The position numbers were made by a program, and so were the translations under genes. This document shows, in pieces, positions 7,277-14,011 of a stretch of DNA of 17,302 nt. Positions within the stretch are counted from its first letter, which is position 1, and the number at the start of each line of letters is the position of its first letter. A model generated the notes under the pieces. It saw nothing but the letters and a program-made list of their open reading frames with translations, was not told the origin of the DNA and did not search any database. Source of the DNA: HGM13006 sp963649625 (GTDB taxonomy: Bacteria > Bacillota > Clostridia > Oscillospirales > Oscillospiraceae); NCBI GenBank assembly GCA_963649625.1, contig CAVJIP010000023.1, forward strand, positions 1-17,302, in the 5' to 3' direction.

Positions 7277-8125
7277 TCAGCCCTCCTCTCCGTTGTCGCT
7301 GTCCTCCAGGGACGCATCCTCGGCCTCCAGCTCCGCCCGGTAGACGGCAGAAATCAGATTGGCGGCCCAGTGGGAATAAAACTCCTTTTGTACATGGATG
7401 CCGTCTGCCTCCCACAGGTCGGCGTATTCCTCCGCCAGGGCGTCGTTATCCACATAGTGGCAGTCGTTGGTACTGCACATCTCCTCCACGGCGGCACTGT
7501 ACCGGGGAATGTCATACCAGGCGGTGGACTGGGAGAAGGCCGGATCCCGGGCCGGGAGAATGGAGCTGATATAGATTTGCACATCCGGAAGGGCGGCACG
7601 CAGTTCTCCGATTATGTCGGCGTACTGCTGGGCGTACTCCTCCGGGGTGTCCCAGATGCCAATGGACACGTCATTGAGGCCGTAGCAGAGAAAGAGGGTG
7701 GAGGGGTCCAGCTTTTCCAGTTCAGGAATATGCTCCTCCAGGGTCAAAATGGTGGAACCACCCTCCGCCAGCACCTGGCTCTCCGGCAGAAAGTCGTAAT
7801 ACCAGAAGCCTACCGCCCGGGAGTCTCCCAAAATCACGCTGCCGTCAAACAGAGTCCACACGGAGATCTCGCCGTCCTCCAGCTGCCGCAGCCGCTCCTG
7901 GCACAGGGCGTTGAGCTTTTCCTGCCGGAGCCGCTTTCGTTCCTGATCCACGGCGGCGGGATCCTGGGCCTCCAGCTGCTGGAGATACTGTCTGCCGGCG
8001 GAAACGTCCGGGGCAGCCACCTCTGACGTGCTCTGAGAGGAACCCAGGCGCAGGGCCAGCAGGATAACGGCCAGCAGCAGCCCGGCAGCCCCAACGGCCA
8101 GCTTCATGTAGGTTTTCCGTTCCAT
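7277..8125 (-). CDS. SGNH/GDSL-type hydrolase or acyltransferase, membrane-anchored
   Basis: A 282-residue protein with an N-terminal membrane anchor (about residues 8-26), a charged, probably helical stretch (about 50-85), then an SGNH-fold domain. The nucleophile block is ILGDSRAVGF (Ser102), the block III motif is YGLNDVS (Asn151), and the catalytic Asp/His block is DGIHVQ (Asp241, His244). A complete triad suggests an active esterase or O-acyl transferase outside the membrane. I chose the ATG at 8125 (MERKTYMKLAVG), behind AGGGAGAG about eight bases away. The open frame extends upstream to 8281 but would run through the promoter. The C-terminus is an acidic tail (LEAEDASLEDSDNGEEG). It is the first gene of the operon and is near-coupled to DUF4358. 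It probably shares the acyl-transfer work with the DHHW protein. Confidence 0.85.
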   Translation of the reverse strand: MERKTYMKLAVGAAGLLLAVILLALRLGSSQSTSEVAAPDVSAGRQYLQQLEAQDPAAVDQERKRLRQEKLNALCQERLRQLEDGEISVWTLFDGSVILGDSRAVGFWYYDFLPESQVLAEGGSTILTLEEHIPELEKLDPSTLFLCYGLNDVSIGIWDTPEEYAQQYADIIGELRAALPDVQIYISSILPARDPAFSQSTAWYDIPRYSAAVEEMCSTNDCHYVDNDALAEEYADLWEADGIHVQKEFYSHWAANLISAVYRAELEAEDASLEDSDNGEEG

Positions 8126-8176
8126 AGTGCCAACTCTCCCTGATTCAATATGTACATTATGTGAACTTGCGAGGTC

Positions 8177-8205
8177 ATTATAGTATATCTGTCGAAAATT
8201 GTCCA
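8177..8205 (-). promoter_or_regulatory. Near-consensus SigA-type promoter for the O-acylation operon
   Basis: Read on the - strand: -35 TGGACA (8205-8200), a 17-base spacer, -10 TATAAT (8182-8177). The -10 is perfect and the -35 is one base off consensus. It lies about 50 bases upstream of the SGNH start at 8125 and points into the four-gene - strand operon. Confidence 0.85.
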
Positions 8206-8230
8206 GAGGAAAAGAAGGCAAAGGTTTCGG

Positions 8231-8259
8231 TTGACAGGGGCGGGGCGAATGGGTATAGT
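8231..8259 (+). promoter_or_regulatory. Near-consensus SigA-type promoter for the PAP2 gene
   Basis: The -35 is TTGACA (8231-8236), followed by a GC-rich 17-base spacer and -10 TATAGT (8254-8259). The -35 is perfect and the -10 is one base off. It sits 50 bases upstream of the PAP2 start. Its -35 is only 25 bases from the -35 of the oppositely directed promoter at 8177-8205, so the pair is back-to-back and does not overlap. Confidence 0.84.
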
Positions 8260-8308
8260 TACAGACAGAACGGCCCGGCATCCATAGGGCGAAAGAAGGA
8301 GCGAGGAT

Positions 8309-8842
8309 ATGACGCAGATAGACCTTACCATACTGGACTGGATCCAGGAGCAGCTTCGGTGCGGGCTTCTGGACGGGGTGATGCCCTGGCTCACCCAGCT
8401 GGGAGAGGCCTGGGCGGTGATTCTGGCGGCGGTGGTGCTGCTGGCGATTCCCAAGACCCGGAGGCTGGGACTGGCGGTGGCCATTGCCCTGGTGCTGGAC
8501 GGACTGCTTTGCAACGGTATCTTAAAGCCCCTGGTGGCAAGGCCACGGCCCTATACCCTTCGGGCGGTGGAGCTGCTGATTGCCCCGCCCCGGGACTTTT
8601 CCTTCCCCTCGGGCCATGCGGCGGCCACCTTCTCTGTGGCGGTGGCCCTGCTCCGGGAACGGCCTCGGGTGGGGATTCCGGTGGTGGTGCTGGCGGCAGG
8701 GGTGGCCTTTAGCCGACTGTATCTTTATGTACACTATCCCAGCGACGTGCTCTGCGGAATGCTCCTGGGGAGCCTGTGCGGGATCGCCGGAGCTGCCCTG
8801 GAAAAACGGGTGAAAATACCCTGTCAGACCGGGGAAAATTAA
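8309..8842 (+). CDS. PAP2 family phosphatase (lipid or undecaprenyl-pyrophosphate phosphatase-like)
   Basis: A 177-residue integral membrane phosphatase with all three PAP2 signature blocks: KPLVARPRP (73-81), PSGH (100-103), and SRLYLYVHYPSD (135-146) with Arg136, His142 and Asp146. Small membrane PAP2 proteins of this size include BcrC/YodM-like enzymes that dephosphorylate undecaprenyl pyrophosphate or phosphatidylglycerol phosphate. The exact lipid is not decidable here. The ATG at 8309 follows AAGGAGCGAGG. The gene is monocistronic, with its own promoter, and is divergent from the O-acylation operon. That arrangement would suit a shared envelope role, but the divergence alone does not prove it. 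Confidence 0.9.
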   Translation: MTQIDLTILDWIQEQLRCGLLDGVMPWLTQLGEAWAVILAAVVLLAIPKTRRLGLAVAIALVLDGLLCNGILKPLVARPRPYTLRAVELLIAPPRDFSFPSGHAAATFSVAVALLRERPRVGIPVVVLAAGVAFSRLYLYVHYPSDVLCGMLLGSLCGIAGAALEKRVKIPCQTGEN

Positions 8843-8853
8843 CGTGATTTTCC
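8833..8853 (+). terminator. Weak terminator-like hairpin at the end of the PAP2 gene
   Basis: A perfect 7-bp inverted repeat, GGAAAAT (8833-8839) / ATTTTCC (8847-8853), has a 7-base loop containing the PAP2 stop codon and is followed by ATTTTGG. The stem is AT-rich and the T tract short, so termination may be weak. This is the only candidate before the liv promoter. Confidence 0.35.
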
Positions 8854-8895
8854 ATTTTGGAGGCCAATAGGAAAAAACGTACAAAAGTTCTGTAA

Positions 8896-8910
8896 AAACT
8901 CATGAAAATT
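8896..8910 (+). promoter_or_regulatory. Possible degenerate CodY-like box upstream of livJ
   Basis: The 15 bases ending in GAAAATT match the CodY consensus AATTTTCWGAAAATT at 11 of 15 positions, with a perfect right half and a poor left half. It lies 28 bases upstream of the livJ -35. CodY often controls branched-chain amino acid uptake in Firmicutes, but a 4-mismatch site in AT-rich DNA is weak evidence. Confidence 0.22.
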
Positions 8911-8923
8911 CGGTGCAAATTGG

Positions 8924-8947
8924 TTTTTGTCAGTGGGTTGACGAAAA
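8924..8947. promoter_or_regulatory. Operator-like inverted repeat overlapping the livJ -35 box
   Basis: Left arm TTTTTGTCA (8924-8932), six-base spacer GTGGGT, right arm TGACGAAAA (8939-8947). The arms are complementary at 8 of 9 positions. The right arm covers most of the -35 box (8938-8943), the placement expected of a repressor site. No regulator gene lies in the window. Confidence 0.5.
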
Positions 8948-8967
8948 GCACCTCACTGTGATAAAGT
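8938..8967 (+). promoter_or_regulatory. Promoter of the liv operon
   Basis: The -35 TTGACG (8938-8943, one mismatch), an 18-base spacer and -10 TAAAGT (8962-8967, two mismatches) give a plausible SigA-type promoter. It leaves a leader of roughly 50 bases before livJ. The leader can fold a small interrupted hairpin (8979-9005, GATGA/TCATC core). No known riboswitch was recognised. Confidence 0.6.
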
Positions 8968-9014
8968 ATTAACTGAATTGCAGATGAGTTTTTCATTCAT
9001 CCGCATATCGAAAT

Positions 9015-9019
9015 GGAGG
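9015..9019 (+). promoter_or_regulatory. Ribosome binding site deciding the livJ start
   Basis: GGAGG is eight bases before the ATG at 9028. An in-frame ATG at 9013 overlaps this GGAGG itself and has no site of its own, so the later ATG, which starts a clean signal peptide (MKNVKKLIAMLL), is preferred. Confidence 0.8.
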
Positions 9020-9027
9020 AAAAAATC

Positions 9028-10260
9028 ATGAAAAACGTCAAGAAGCTAATCGCAATGCTTCTGGCCGTGGCCATGGTAGGTTCCATGGCTGCTTGCGGAA
9101 CCAGCACTGGCAGCAGCGTCGCTGAAAATGCAGGTTCCCAGGCCAGCACTGCGGAGAACGCATCCACCGCCGGAACAACCGGAACTGTTTCCGGCGATGC
9201 CATTAAGCTGGGCGGCATTGGCCCCCTGACTGGCGGAGCTGCCATTTACGGCAACGCCACCAAGAACGGTTCCGAGCTGGCTGTTGAGGAAATCAATGCT
9301 CTGGGCGGTATTCAGTTTGAGATTAAATGGGAGGACGACGAGCACGACCCGGAGAAGTCCGTCAATGCCTACAACAATCTGAAGGACTGGGGTATGCAGG
9401 CCCTGGTGGGAACTACCACCACCGGCCCCTGCGTGGCTGTCTCCGCTGAGACGAATGCAGACCATATGTTCCAGCTGACCCCCTCTGCGTCCTCTACGGA
9501 CGTGATTGACGGCAAGGACAATGTGTTCCAGATGTGCTTCACCGACCCCAACCAGGGCACCGCTTCTGCGCAGTACATTTCCGAGAAGAAGTTGGGCACC
9601 AAGATCGCCGTGATTTACAACAACTCTGACGCCTATTCCACCGGCATCTACAACAAGTTCGCCGCCGAGGCGGAGAACCTGGGCTTGGAGATCGTCTCCA
9701 CCACCACCTTTACCGATGATACCGCCAACGACTTCTCCGTCCAGCTGGGCGAGGCCAAGAGCGCCGGTGCCGACCTGATCTTCCTCCCCATCTACTACAC
9801 CCCCGCTTCTCTGATTCTGAAGCAGGCCAAGGACATGAGCTATACGCCCAAGTTCTTCGGTGTGGACGGCATGGACGGCATCCTGACCCTGGAGGGCTTT
9901 GACACCTCCCTGGCCGAGGGCGTTATGCTCCTGACTCCCTTCTCTGCGGATGCCTCTGACGAAAAGACCCAGAGCTTCGTCTCCAAGTACAAGGAGAAGT
10001 ACGGCGACACACCCAACCAGTTCGCAGCGGATGCCTATGACTGCGTCTATGCCATCTACGAGGCCTGCCAGAAGGTCGGCGTGACGGCGGACATGAGCGT
10101 TTCCGATATTTGCGACAAGCTGATCGCCACCTTTACCGCCAGCGACTTTACCTTTGACGGCCTGACCGGCACGGGTATGACCTGGTCCTCGGACGGTGAG
10201 GTATCCAAGGCTCCGAAGGGCATGGAGATCAAGAACGGCGCTTACGTCGGCATGGACTGA
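9028..10260 (+). CDS. livJ: Branched-chain amino acid-type ABC transporter substrate-binding lipoprotein
   Basis: A 410-residue extracellular lipoprotein. The signal peptide is MKNVKKLIAMLLAVAMVGSM, and the lipobox MAAC places the lipidated Cys at 23. A Ser/Thr/Ala/Gly-rich linker follows to about residue 55. The mature domain starts with IKLGGIGPLTGGAAIYG and continues GSELAVEEINALGG, the hallmark of the LivJ/LivK periplasmic-binding fold (type 1). Later family-like stretches are VALVG-type TTTTGPCVAVS, FADEA-like DPNQGTASAQYI and KYGDTPNQFAADAYDCVYAI. It delivers leucine, isoleucine, valine or related ligands to the LivHMGF transporter encoded next. The ligand is not proven: relatives also bind amides, urea or aromatic compounds. 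It leads the operon and is separated from livH by a hairpin that may set its higher expression. Confidence 0.92.
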   Translation: MKNVKKLIAMLLAVAMVGSMAACGTSTGSSVAENAGSQASTAENASTAGTTGTVSGDAIKLGGIGPLTGGAAIYGNATKNGSELAVEEINALGGIQFEIKWEDDEHDPEKSVNAYNNLKDWGMQALVGTTTTGPCVAVSAETNADHMFQLTPSASSTDVIDGKDNVFQMCFTDPNQGTASAQYISEKKLGTKIAVIYNNSDAYSTGIYNKFAAEAENLGLEIVSTTTFTDDTANDFSVQLGEAKSAGADLIFLPIYYTPASLILKQAKDMSYTPKFFGVDGMDGILTLEGFDTSLAEGVMLLTPFSADASDEKTQSFVSKYKEKYGDTPNQFAADAYDCVYAIYEACQKVGVTADMSVSDICDKLIATFTASDFTFDGLTGTGMTWSSDGEVSKAPKGMEIKNGAYVGMD

Positions 10261-10284
10261 TCGCCCCTCTTTAGCAAGCATCCA

Positions 10285-10310
10285 CGGGGGTTGCCGTCTG
10301 GCAACCTCCG
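10285..10310 (+). terminator. Hairpin between livJ and livH (leaky terminator or mRNA stabiliser)
   Basis: Stem CGGGGGTTGCC (10285-10295) / GGCAACCTCCG (10300-10310) with a GTCT loop. All 11 pairs form on the + strand RNA, counting one G-U pair. It is followed by TTTGCCGATTTT rather than a clean T run. Such hairpins after the binding-protein gene commonly allow only part of the transcription to continue, or protect the upstream message. Confidence 0.65.
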
Positions 10311-10353
10311 TTTGCCGATTTTACGAAAACAAGTTGAAAGGGAGGTGTGTGGT

Positions 10354-11235
10354 ATGAATCTGCTTTCCAATTTGATCAACGGCATCAGCCTGGGAAGTGT
10401 TTATGCCATCATCGCACTGGGCTACACCATGGTTTACGGCATCGCAAAAATGCTGAACTTTGCCCACGGCGACGTTATCATGGTTGGCGCCTACATCTGC
10501 TTCTGCGCCATGAGCTATCTGAACCTGCCTCCGGTGGTGGGAGTGCTCCTGGCGGTGCTGGTTTGTACCCTGCTGGGCATTGTCATTGAACGGCTGGCCT
10601 ACAAGCCTCTCCGGGCCGCTCCTTCTCTGGCGGTGCTGATTACCGCCATCGGTGTCAGCTACTTCCTGCAGAATGCGGCCCTGCTGATTTGGAAGTCCGA
10701 TCCCAAGGTCTTTACCTCCGTGATCCAGCTGCCCTCTCTGGAGCTGGCAGGGGGTCAGCTGACCATCAGCCCGGTGGCCATTGTTACGGTGCTGGCCTGC
10801 GTGGTCATTATGGTGGCCCTGACCCTGTTCACCGGCAAGACCAAGCTGGGCAAGGCCATGCGTGCCGTGTCCGAGGACAAGGGCGCAGCTCAGCTGATGG
10901 GCATTAACGTCAACAGCACCATCTCCCTGACCTTTGCCATTGGCTCAGGTCTGGCGGCCATTGCCGGTGTGCTGCTGTGCTCGGCCTACCCCACCCTGAT
11001 GCCCACCACCGGCTCCATGCCCGGCATCAAGGCCTTCACGGCGGCGGTTCTGGGGGGCATCGGCTCCATTCCCGGGGCCATGCTGGGCGGTATTCTGCTG
11101 GGTGTGATCGAAATTTTCTCCAAGGCCTATATTTCCACCCAGCTCAGTGATGCCATTGTGTTCGGGGTGCTGATCGTGGTGCTGCTCATCAAGCCGGCGG
11201 GTCTGCTGGGCAAGAAGATCAGCGAGAAAGTGTGA
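10354..11235 (+). CDS. livH: Branched-chain amino acid-type ABC transporter permease LivH
   Basis: A 293-residue polytopic permease of the LivH family. Recognisable features are MNLLSNLINGISLGSVYAI at the start, ALGYTMVYGIAKMLNFAHGD (the conserved permease motif), GKAMRAVSEDKGAAQLMGIN (the cytoplasmic loop contacting the ATPase) and KAFTAAVLGGIGSIPGAMLG near the end. It pairs with LivM to form the membrane channel. I chose the ATG at 10354 because GGGAGG lies just upstream. The frame is open further back to about 10291, but those residues would come from the livJ-livH hairpin. The gene lies 93 bases after livJ. Confidence 0.94.
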   Translation: MNLLSNLINGISLGSVYAIIALGYTMVYGIAKMLNFAHGDVIMVGAYICFCAMSYLNLPPVVGVLLAVLVCTLLGIVIERLAYKPLRAAPSLAVLITAIGVSYFLQNAALLIWKSDPKVFTSVIQLPSLELAGGQLTISPVAIVTVLACVVIMVALTLFTGKTKLGKAMRAVSEDKGAAQLMGINVNSTISLTFAIGSGLAAIAGVLLCSAYPTLMPTTGSMPGIKAFTAAVLGGIGSIPGAMLGGILLGVIEIFSKAYISTQLSDAIVFGVLIVVLLIKPAGLLGKKISEKV

Positions 11236-11244
11236 GGTGGGAAC

Positions 11245-12333
11245 ATGAAAAAAATCAGTAAAACCACCCGCAGCAACACCGTCACCTACGGGATCGTGGT
11301 GCTGGCCTTTGTAATTATGCAGACCCTGGTTTCTGCCGGAAAGGTGACAAACTCCCTGTCCGGTCAGCTGGTGCCCATCTGCGTATATGTATGTATGGCC
11401 GTGAGCCTGAACCTGACCGTGGGCATTCTGGGAGAGCTGAGCCTGGGGCATGCGGGCTTTATGAGCGTGGGCGCCTTTACCGGGGTGGTCACGGCCATGA
11501 GCCTGCAGGGGGTCATTCCCTCCGGTCCGGTTCGTCTGCTGCTGGCCATTGTGGCAGGCGGAATTATGGCCGCTGCCGCCGGGATTATCGTAGGCGTGCC
11601 GGTGCTCCGGCTCCAGGGAGACTACCTGGCCATTGTGACCCTGGCCTTCGGAGAGATCATCAAGAACATCCTAAACAACCTCTATGTGGGGGTAGACGCT
11701 GCCGGGCTGCATTTCAGCATGAAGAGCACCGATGCGCTGGGAATGGCAGACGGCAAGGTGCTGATCAACGGGCCCATGGGGGCCACCGGGGTGACAAAGC
11801 TATCCACCTTTGTGGCGGGCTTTATTCTGGTGCTGGTGGTGCTGACCGTAACCCTGAACCTGATTCACAGCCGCTCCGGCCGGGCCATTATGGCCATCCG
11901 GGACAATCGGATTGCGGCGGAGTCCGTGGGCATCAACATTACCAAATACAAGCTCATGGCCTTTGTGACCTCTGCGGCTCTGGCCGGTATGGCGGGTGCC
12001 CTGTACGCCATGAACTATTCCACCATCGTGCCCAAGAAGTTCGACTTTAACACTTCCATCCTGATTCTGGTGTTTGTGGTGCTGGGTGGCATGGGCAATA
12101 TTCGGGGCAGCATTATTGCGGCCACGGTGCTGACCATTCTGCCGGAGGCGCTCCGGGCCATGAACGATTACCGGATGCTGATCTATGCCATTGTGCTGAT
12201 CCTGGTGATGCTGGTGACCAACAACCCCACCCTGAAAAACATCTGGGATGTGTTTGTGTCCAAGCTAAAGTTCTGGACCCTCTGGAAGAAAAAGCCTGCG
12301 GAAGCAACGGAAGGAGGCGGCACAGATGAGTAA
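11245..12333 (+). CDS. livM: Branched-chain amino acid-type ABC transporter permease LivM
   Basis: A 362-residue polytopic permease of the LivM family, with about ten hydrophobic segments. Family signatures are LTVGILGELSLGHAGFMSVG, VGVPVLRLQGDYLAIVTLAF, SRSGRAIMAIRDNRIAAESV (the ATPase-contacting loop, ending GIN) and LVFVVLGGMGNIRGSIIAA. The 3' end codes for a hydrophilic tail (KKKPAEATEGGGTDE). The ATG at 11245 follows GAGGTGGG, 9 bases after the livH stop. The gene overlaps livG by 8 bases, so the two are translationally linked. It forms the transporter channel with LivH. Confidence 0.94.
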   Translation: MKKISKTTRSNTVTYGIVVLAFVIMQTLVSAGKVTNSLSGQLVPICVYVCMAVSLNLTVGILGELSLGHAGFMSVGAFTGVVTAMSLQGVIPSGPVRLLLAIVAGGIMAAAAGIIVGVPVLRLQGDYLAIVTLAFGEIIKNILNNLYVGVDAAGLHFSMKSTDALGMADGKVLINGPMGATGVTKLSTFVAGFILVLVVLTVTLNLIHSRSGRAIMAIRDNRIAAESVGINITKYKLMAFVTSAALAGMAGALYAMNYSTIVPKKFDFNTSILILVFVVLGGMGNIRGSIIAATVLTILPEALRAMNDYRMLIYAIVLILVMLVTNNPTLKNIWDVFVSKLKFWTLWKKKPAEATEGGGTDE

Positions 12334-13156
12334 GATGGTTCCTGTCCCCAGCGACAGCATTATCCCCGAGCGGGATTTGGATAAGTCCCCGGTGCTGGAG
12401 GCCAAGCACCTAGGCATTGACTTCGGCGGACTGACCGCCGTGGACGACTTCAACCTGACCATTGGCCGCACGGAAATCGCCGGGCTGATCGGCCCCAACG
12501 GTGCCGGTAAGACCACGGTGTTCAATCTGCTTACCAAGGTCTATCAGCCCACCCGGGGCACCATTCTGCTCAATGGCCGTGAGACGTCCAATATGAACAC
12601 CGTCCAGGTGAACAAGGCTGGTATCGCCCGTACCTTCCAGAATATCCGGCTGTTTTCCAATCTGACCGTGGAGGACAACGTAAAAATCGGCCTGCACAAC
12701 CAGATGAAGGCGGGAATGTTCTCCGGAATCCTTCGGCTGCCCCGGCATTGGAAGTCCGAGCGGGTGGCCCACGAGCGGGCGCTGGAGCTACTGAGCATTT
12801 TCGATATGCAGGACATGGCGGGCAGCCAGGCCGGTTCCCTGCCCTACGGGGCCCAGCGCAGACTGGAGATCGTCCGGGCCCTGGCCACAAACCCCAGCCT
12901 GCTGCTGCTGGACGAGCCTGCCGCAGGCATGAACCCCTCGGAGACGGCGGAGCTGATGGAGAATATCCGCAAGATTCGGGATACCTTCCAGATCGCCATT
13001 ATGCTCATTGAGCACGACATGAATCTGGTGATGGGAATTTGCGAGGGTATTGCGGTGCTGAACTACGGCAGGATCATTGCCAAGGGTACGCCGGGGGAGA
13101 TACAGAGCAATCCCCAGGTCATTGAGGCCTATCTGGGCAAGCAGAAGGAGGGCTGA
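12326..13156 (+). CDS. livG: Branched-chain amino acid-type ABC transporter ATPase LivG
   Basis: A 276-residue ATPase. Walker A is GPNGAGKTT (56-64); the family-typical ARTFQNIRLFSNLTVEDNV follows. The signature is SLPYGAQRR (171-179, a variant of LSYGxQR), Walker B is LLLLDEPAAGMNP (192-204), and the H-loop is IEHD with His230. The C-terminal YGRIIAKGTPGEI segment is typical of LivG. About 20 residues precede the first strand (MSKMVPVPSDSIIPERDLDK), longer than usual for LivG and without an obvious role. The ATG at 12326 is preceded by GGAGG and lies inside the end of livM. It powers uptake together with LivF. Confidence 0.94.
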   Translation: MSKMVPVPSDSIIPERDLDKSPVLEAKHLGIDFGGLTAVDDFNLTIGRTEIAGLIGPNGAGKTTVFNLLTKVYQPTRGTILLNGRETSNMNTVQVNKAGIARTFQNIRLFSNLTVEDNVKIGLHNQMKAGMFSGILRLPRHWKSERVAHERALELLSIFDMQDMAGSQAGSLPYGAQRRLEIVRALATNPSLLLLDEPAAGMNPSETAELMENIRKIRDTFQIAIMLIEHDMNLVMGICEGIAVLNYGRIIAKGTPGEIQSNPQVIEAYLGKQKEG

Positions 13157-13160
13157 GCGG

Positions 13161-13868
13161 ATGAGTATGCTGAAGGTGGAAGATCTCCACGTTTATTATG
13201 GCAGCATTCATGCCATCAAGGGAATCTCCTTCGAGGTCAACGAGGGAGAGATCGTGACCCTGATTGGGGCCAACGGCGCAGGAAAGTCCACCACTCTAAA
13301 CACGGTGGCGGGCCTGCTGAAGCCCCGCTCCGGCAGCGTGACCTTTGAGGAGCACAGCATTGTGGGCGTTCCGCCCCATAAGGTGGTTTCCCACGGCATG
13401 GCACTGTGCCCGGAGGGCCGCCGGGTGTTTCTGCAAATGACCGTCCAGGAGAATCTGGAAATGGGGGGCTATACCCGGCCCGCCGGAGAAATCAGCGGCT
13501 CCGTGGAGGATGTGTACCAGAGATTCCCCCGGCTCAAGGAGCGGTATAAGCAGACCGCAGGAACCCTCTCCGGCGGTGAGCAGCAGATGCTGGCCATGGG
13601 CCGGGCCATGATGTCCAAGCCCAAGCTGCTGATGCTGGACGAGCCCTCCATGGGCCTGGCCCCCATTCTGGTGGAGCAGATATTTAGTATCATCCAGGAG
13701 CTGCACAAGGCCGGAACCACCATCCTGCTGGTGGAGCAGAATGCGCAGATGGCCCTGTCCGTGGCTGACCGGGCCTATGTGCTGGAAACCGGCACCATCT
13801 CCATGGAAGGGAATGCTAAGGCCCTGCTCAATGATGAGCGGGTGCAGAAGGCCTATCTGGGCGGTTAA
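13161..13868 (+). CDS. livF: Branched-chain amino acid-type ABC transporter ATPase LivF
   Basis: A 235-residue ATPase of normal LivF length. Walker A is GANGAGKST (36-44), family-typical CPEGRRVFLQMTVQENLEMG is at 83-102, the signature is LSGGEQQ (136-142), and Walker B is LLMLDEPSMGLAP (156-168). The C-terminus has the LivF-type VLETGTISMEG and AYLGG. I chose the ATG at 13161 because AAGGAGGG (13145-13152) is correctly spaced and the protein then begins at the first strand (MSMLKVEDLHVYYG). The frame is open upstream to 13077 only inside livG. It is the last gene of the operon, four bases after livG, and is followed by a strong terminator. Confidence 0.94.
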   Translation: MSMLKVEDLHVYYGSIHAIKGISFEVNEGEIVTLIGANGAGKSTTLNTVAGLLKPRSGSVTFEEHSIVGVPPHKVVSHGMALCPEGRRVFLQMTVQENLEMGGYTRPAGEISGSVEDVYQRFPRLKERYKQTAGTLSGGEQQMLAMGRAMMSKPKLLMLDEPSMGLAPILVEQIFSIIQELHKAGTTILLVEQNAQMALSVADRAYVLETGTISMEGNAKALLNDERVQKAYLGG

Positions 13869-13880
13869 AGGGAAAAGCGC

Positions 13881-13915
13881 AAGGGCACGGAGGCAGTTTG
13901 CTTCCGTGCCCTTTT
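13881..13915 (+). terminator. Intrinsic terminator of the liv operon
   Basis: Stem AAGGGCACGGAGGCA (13881-13895) / TGCTTCCGTGCCCTT (13899-13913), a three-base loop and a short T run. Fifteen pairs form on the + strand RNA, counting one G-U pair. The same position would be an A-C mismatch on the - strand, so the structure is tuned for the liv transcript. It lies 12 bases after the livF stop. The rest of the gap to 14012 shows nothing I can name. Confidence 0.85.
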
Positions 13916-14011
13916 GGGCTCTTTGTAAGTACCAGGAGCTGTCCTTTACCCACCGAAGGGCTGGCACCAACGGGAAAAGGCATAAGCGTATGTTCTTGTT
14001 TTTTCTGTTTA

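Noticed and set aside
8126..8281. Upstream extension of the SGNH protein to a start at 8281
   Set aside because: It would translate through a strong promoter in the same direction (8205-8177). The ATG at 8125 has a good ribosome binding site and begins a clean membrane anchor.
8979..9005. Small interrupted hairpin in the livJ leader as a riboswitch
   Set aside because: Only a 5-bp core stem plus three outer pairs in a leader of about 50 bases; too short for any known amino acid riboswitch or T-box.
9046..10281. 411-residue open frame on the - strand opposite livJ
   Set aside because: The sense strand carries a clear lipoprotein signal, lipobox and binding-protein fold. The antisense product has no recognisable domain and no credible start signals.
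13916..14011. Possible terminator for the solute-binding gene on the - strand
   Set aside because: No stable stem followed by a T run was found on that strand. The liv terminator at 13881-13913 carries an A-C mismatch when read from the - strand, so I do not call it bidirectional.
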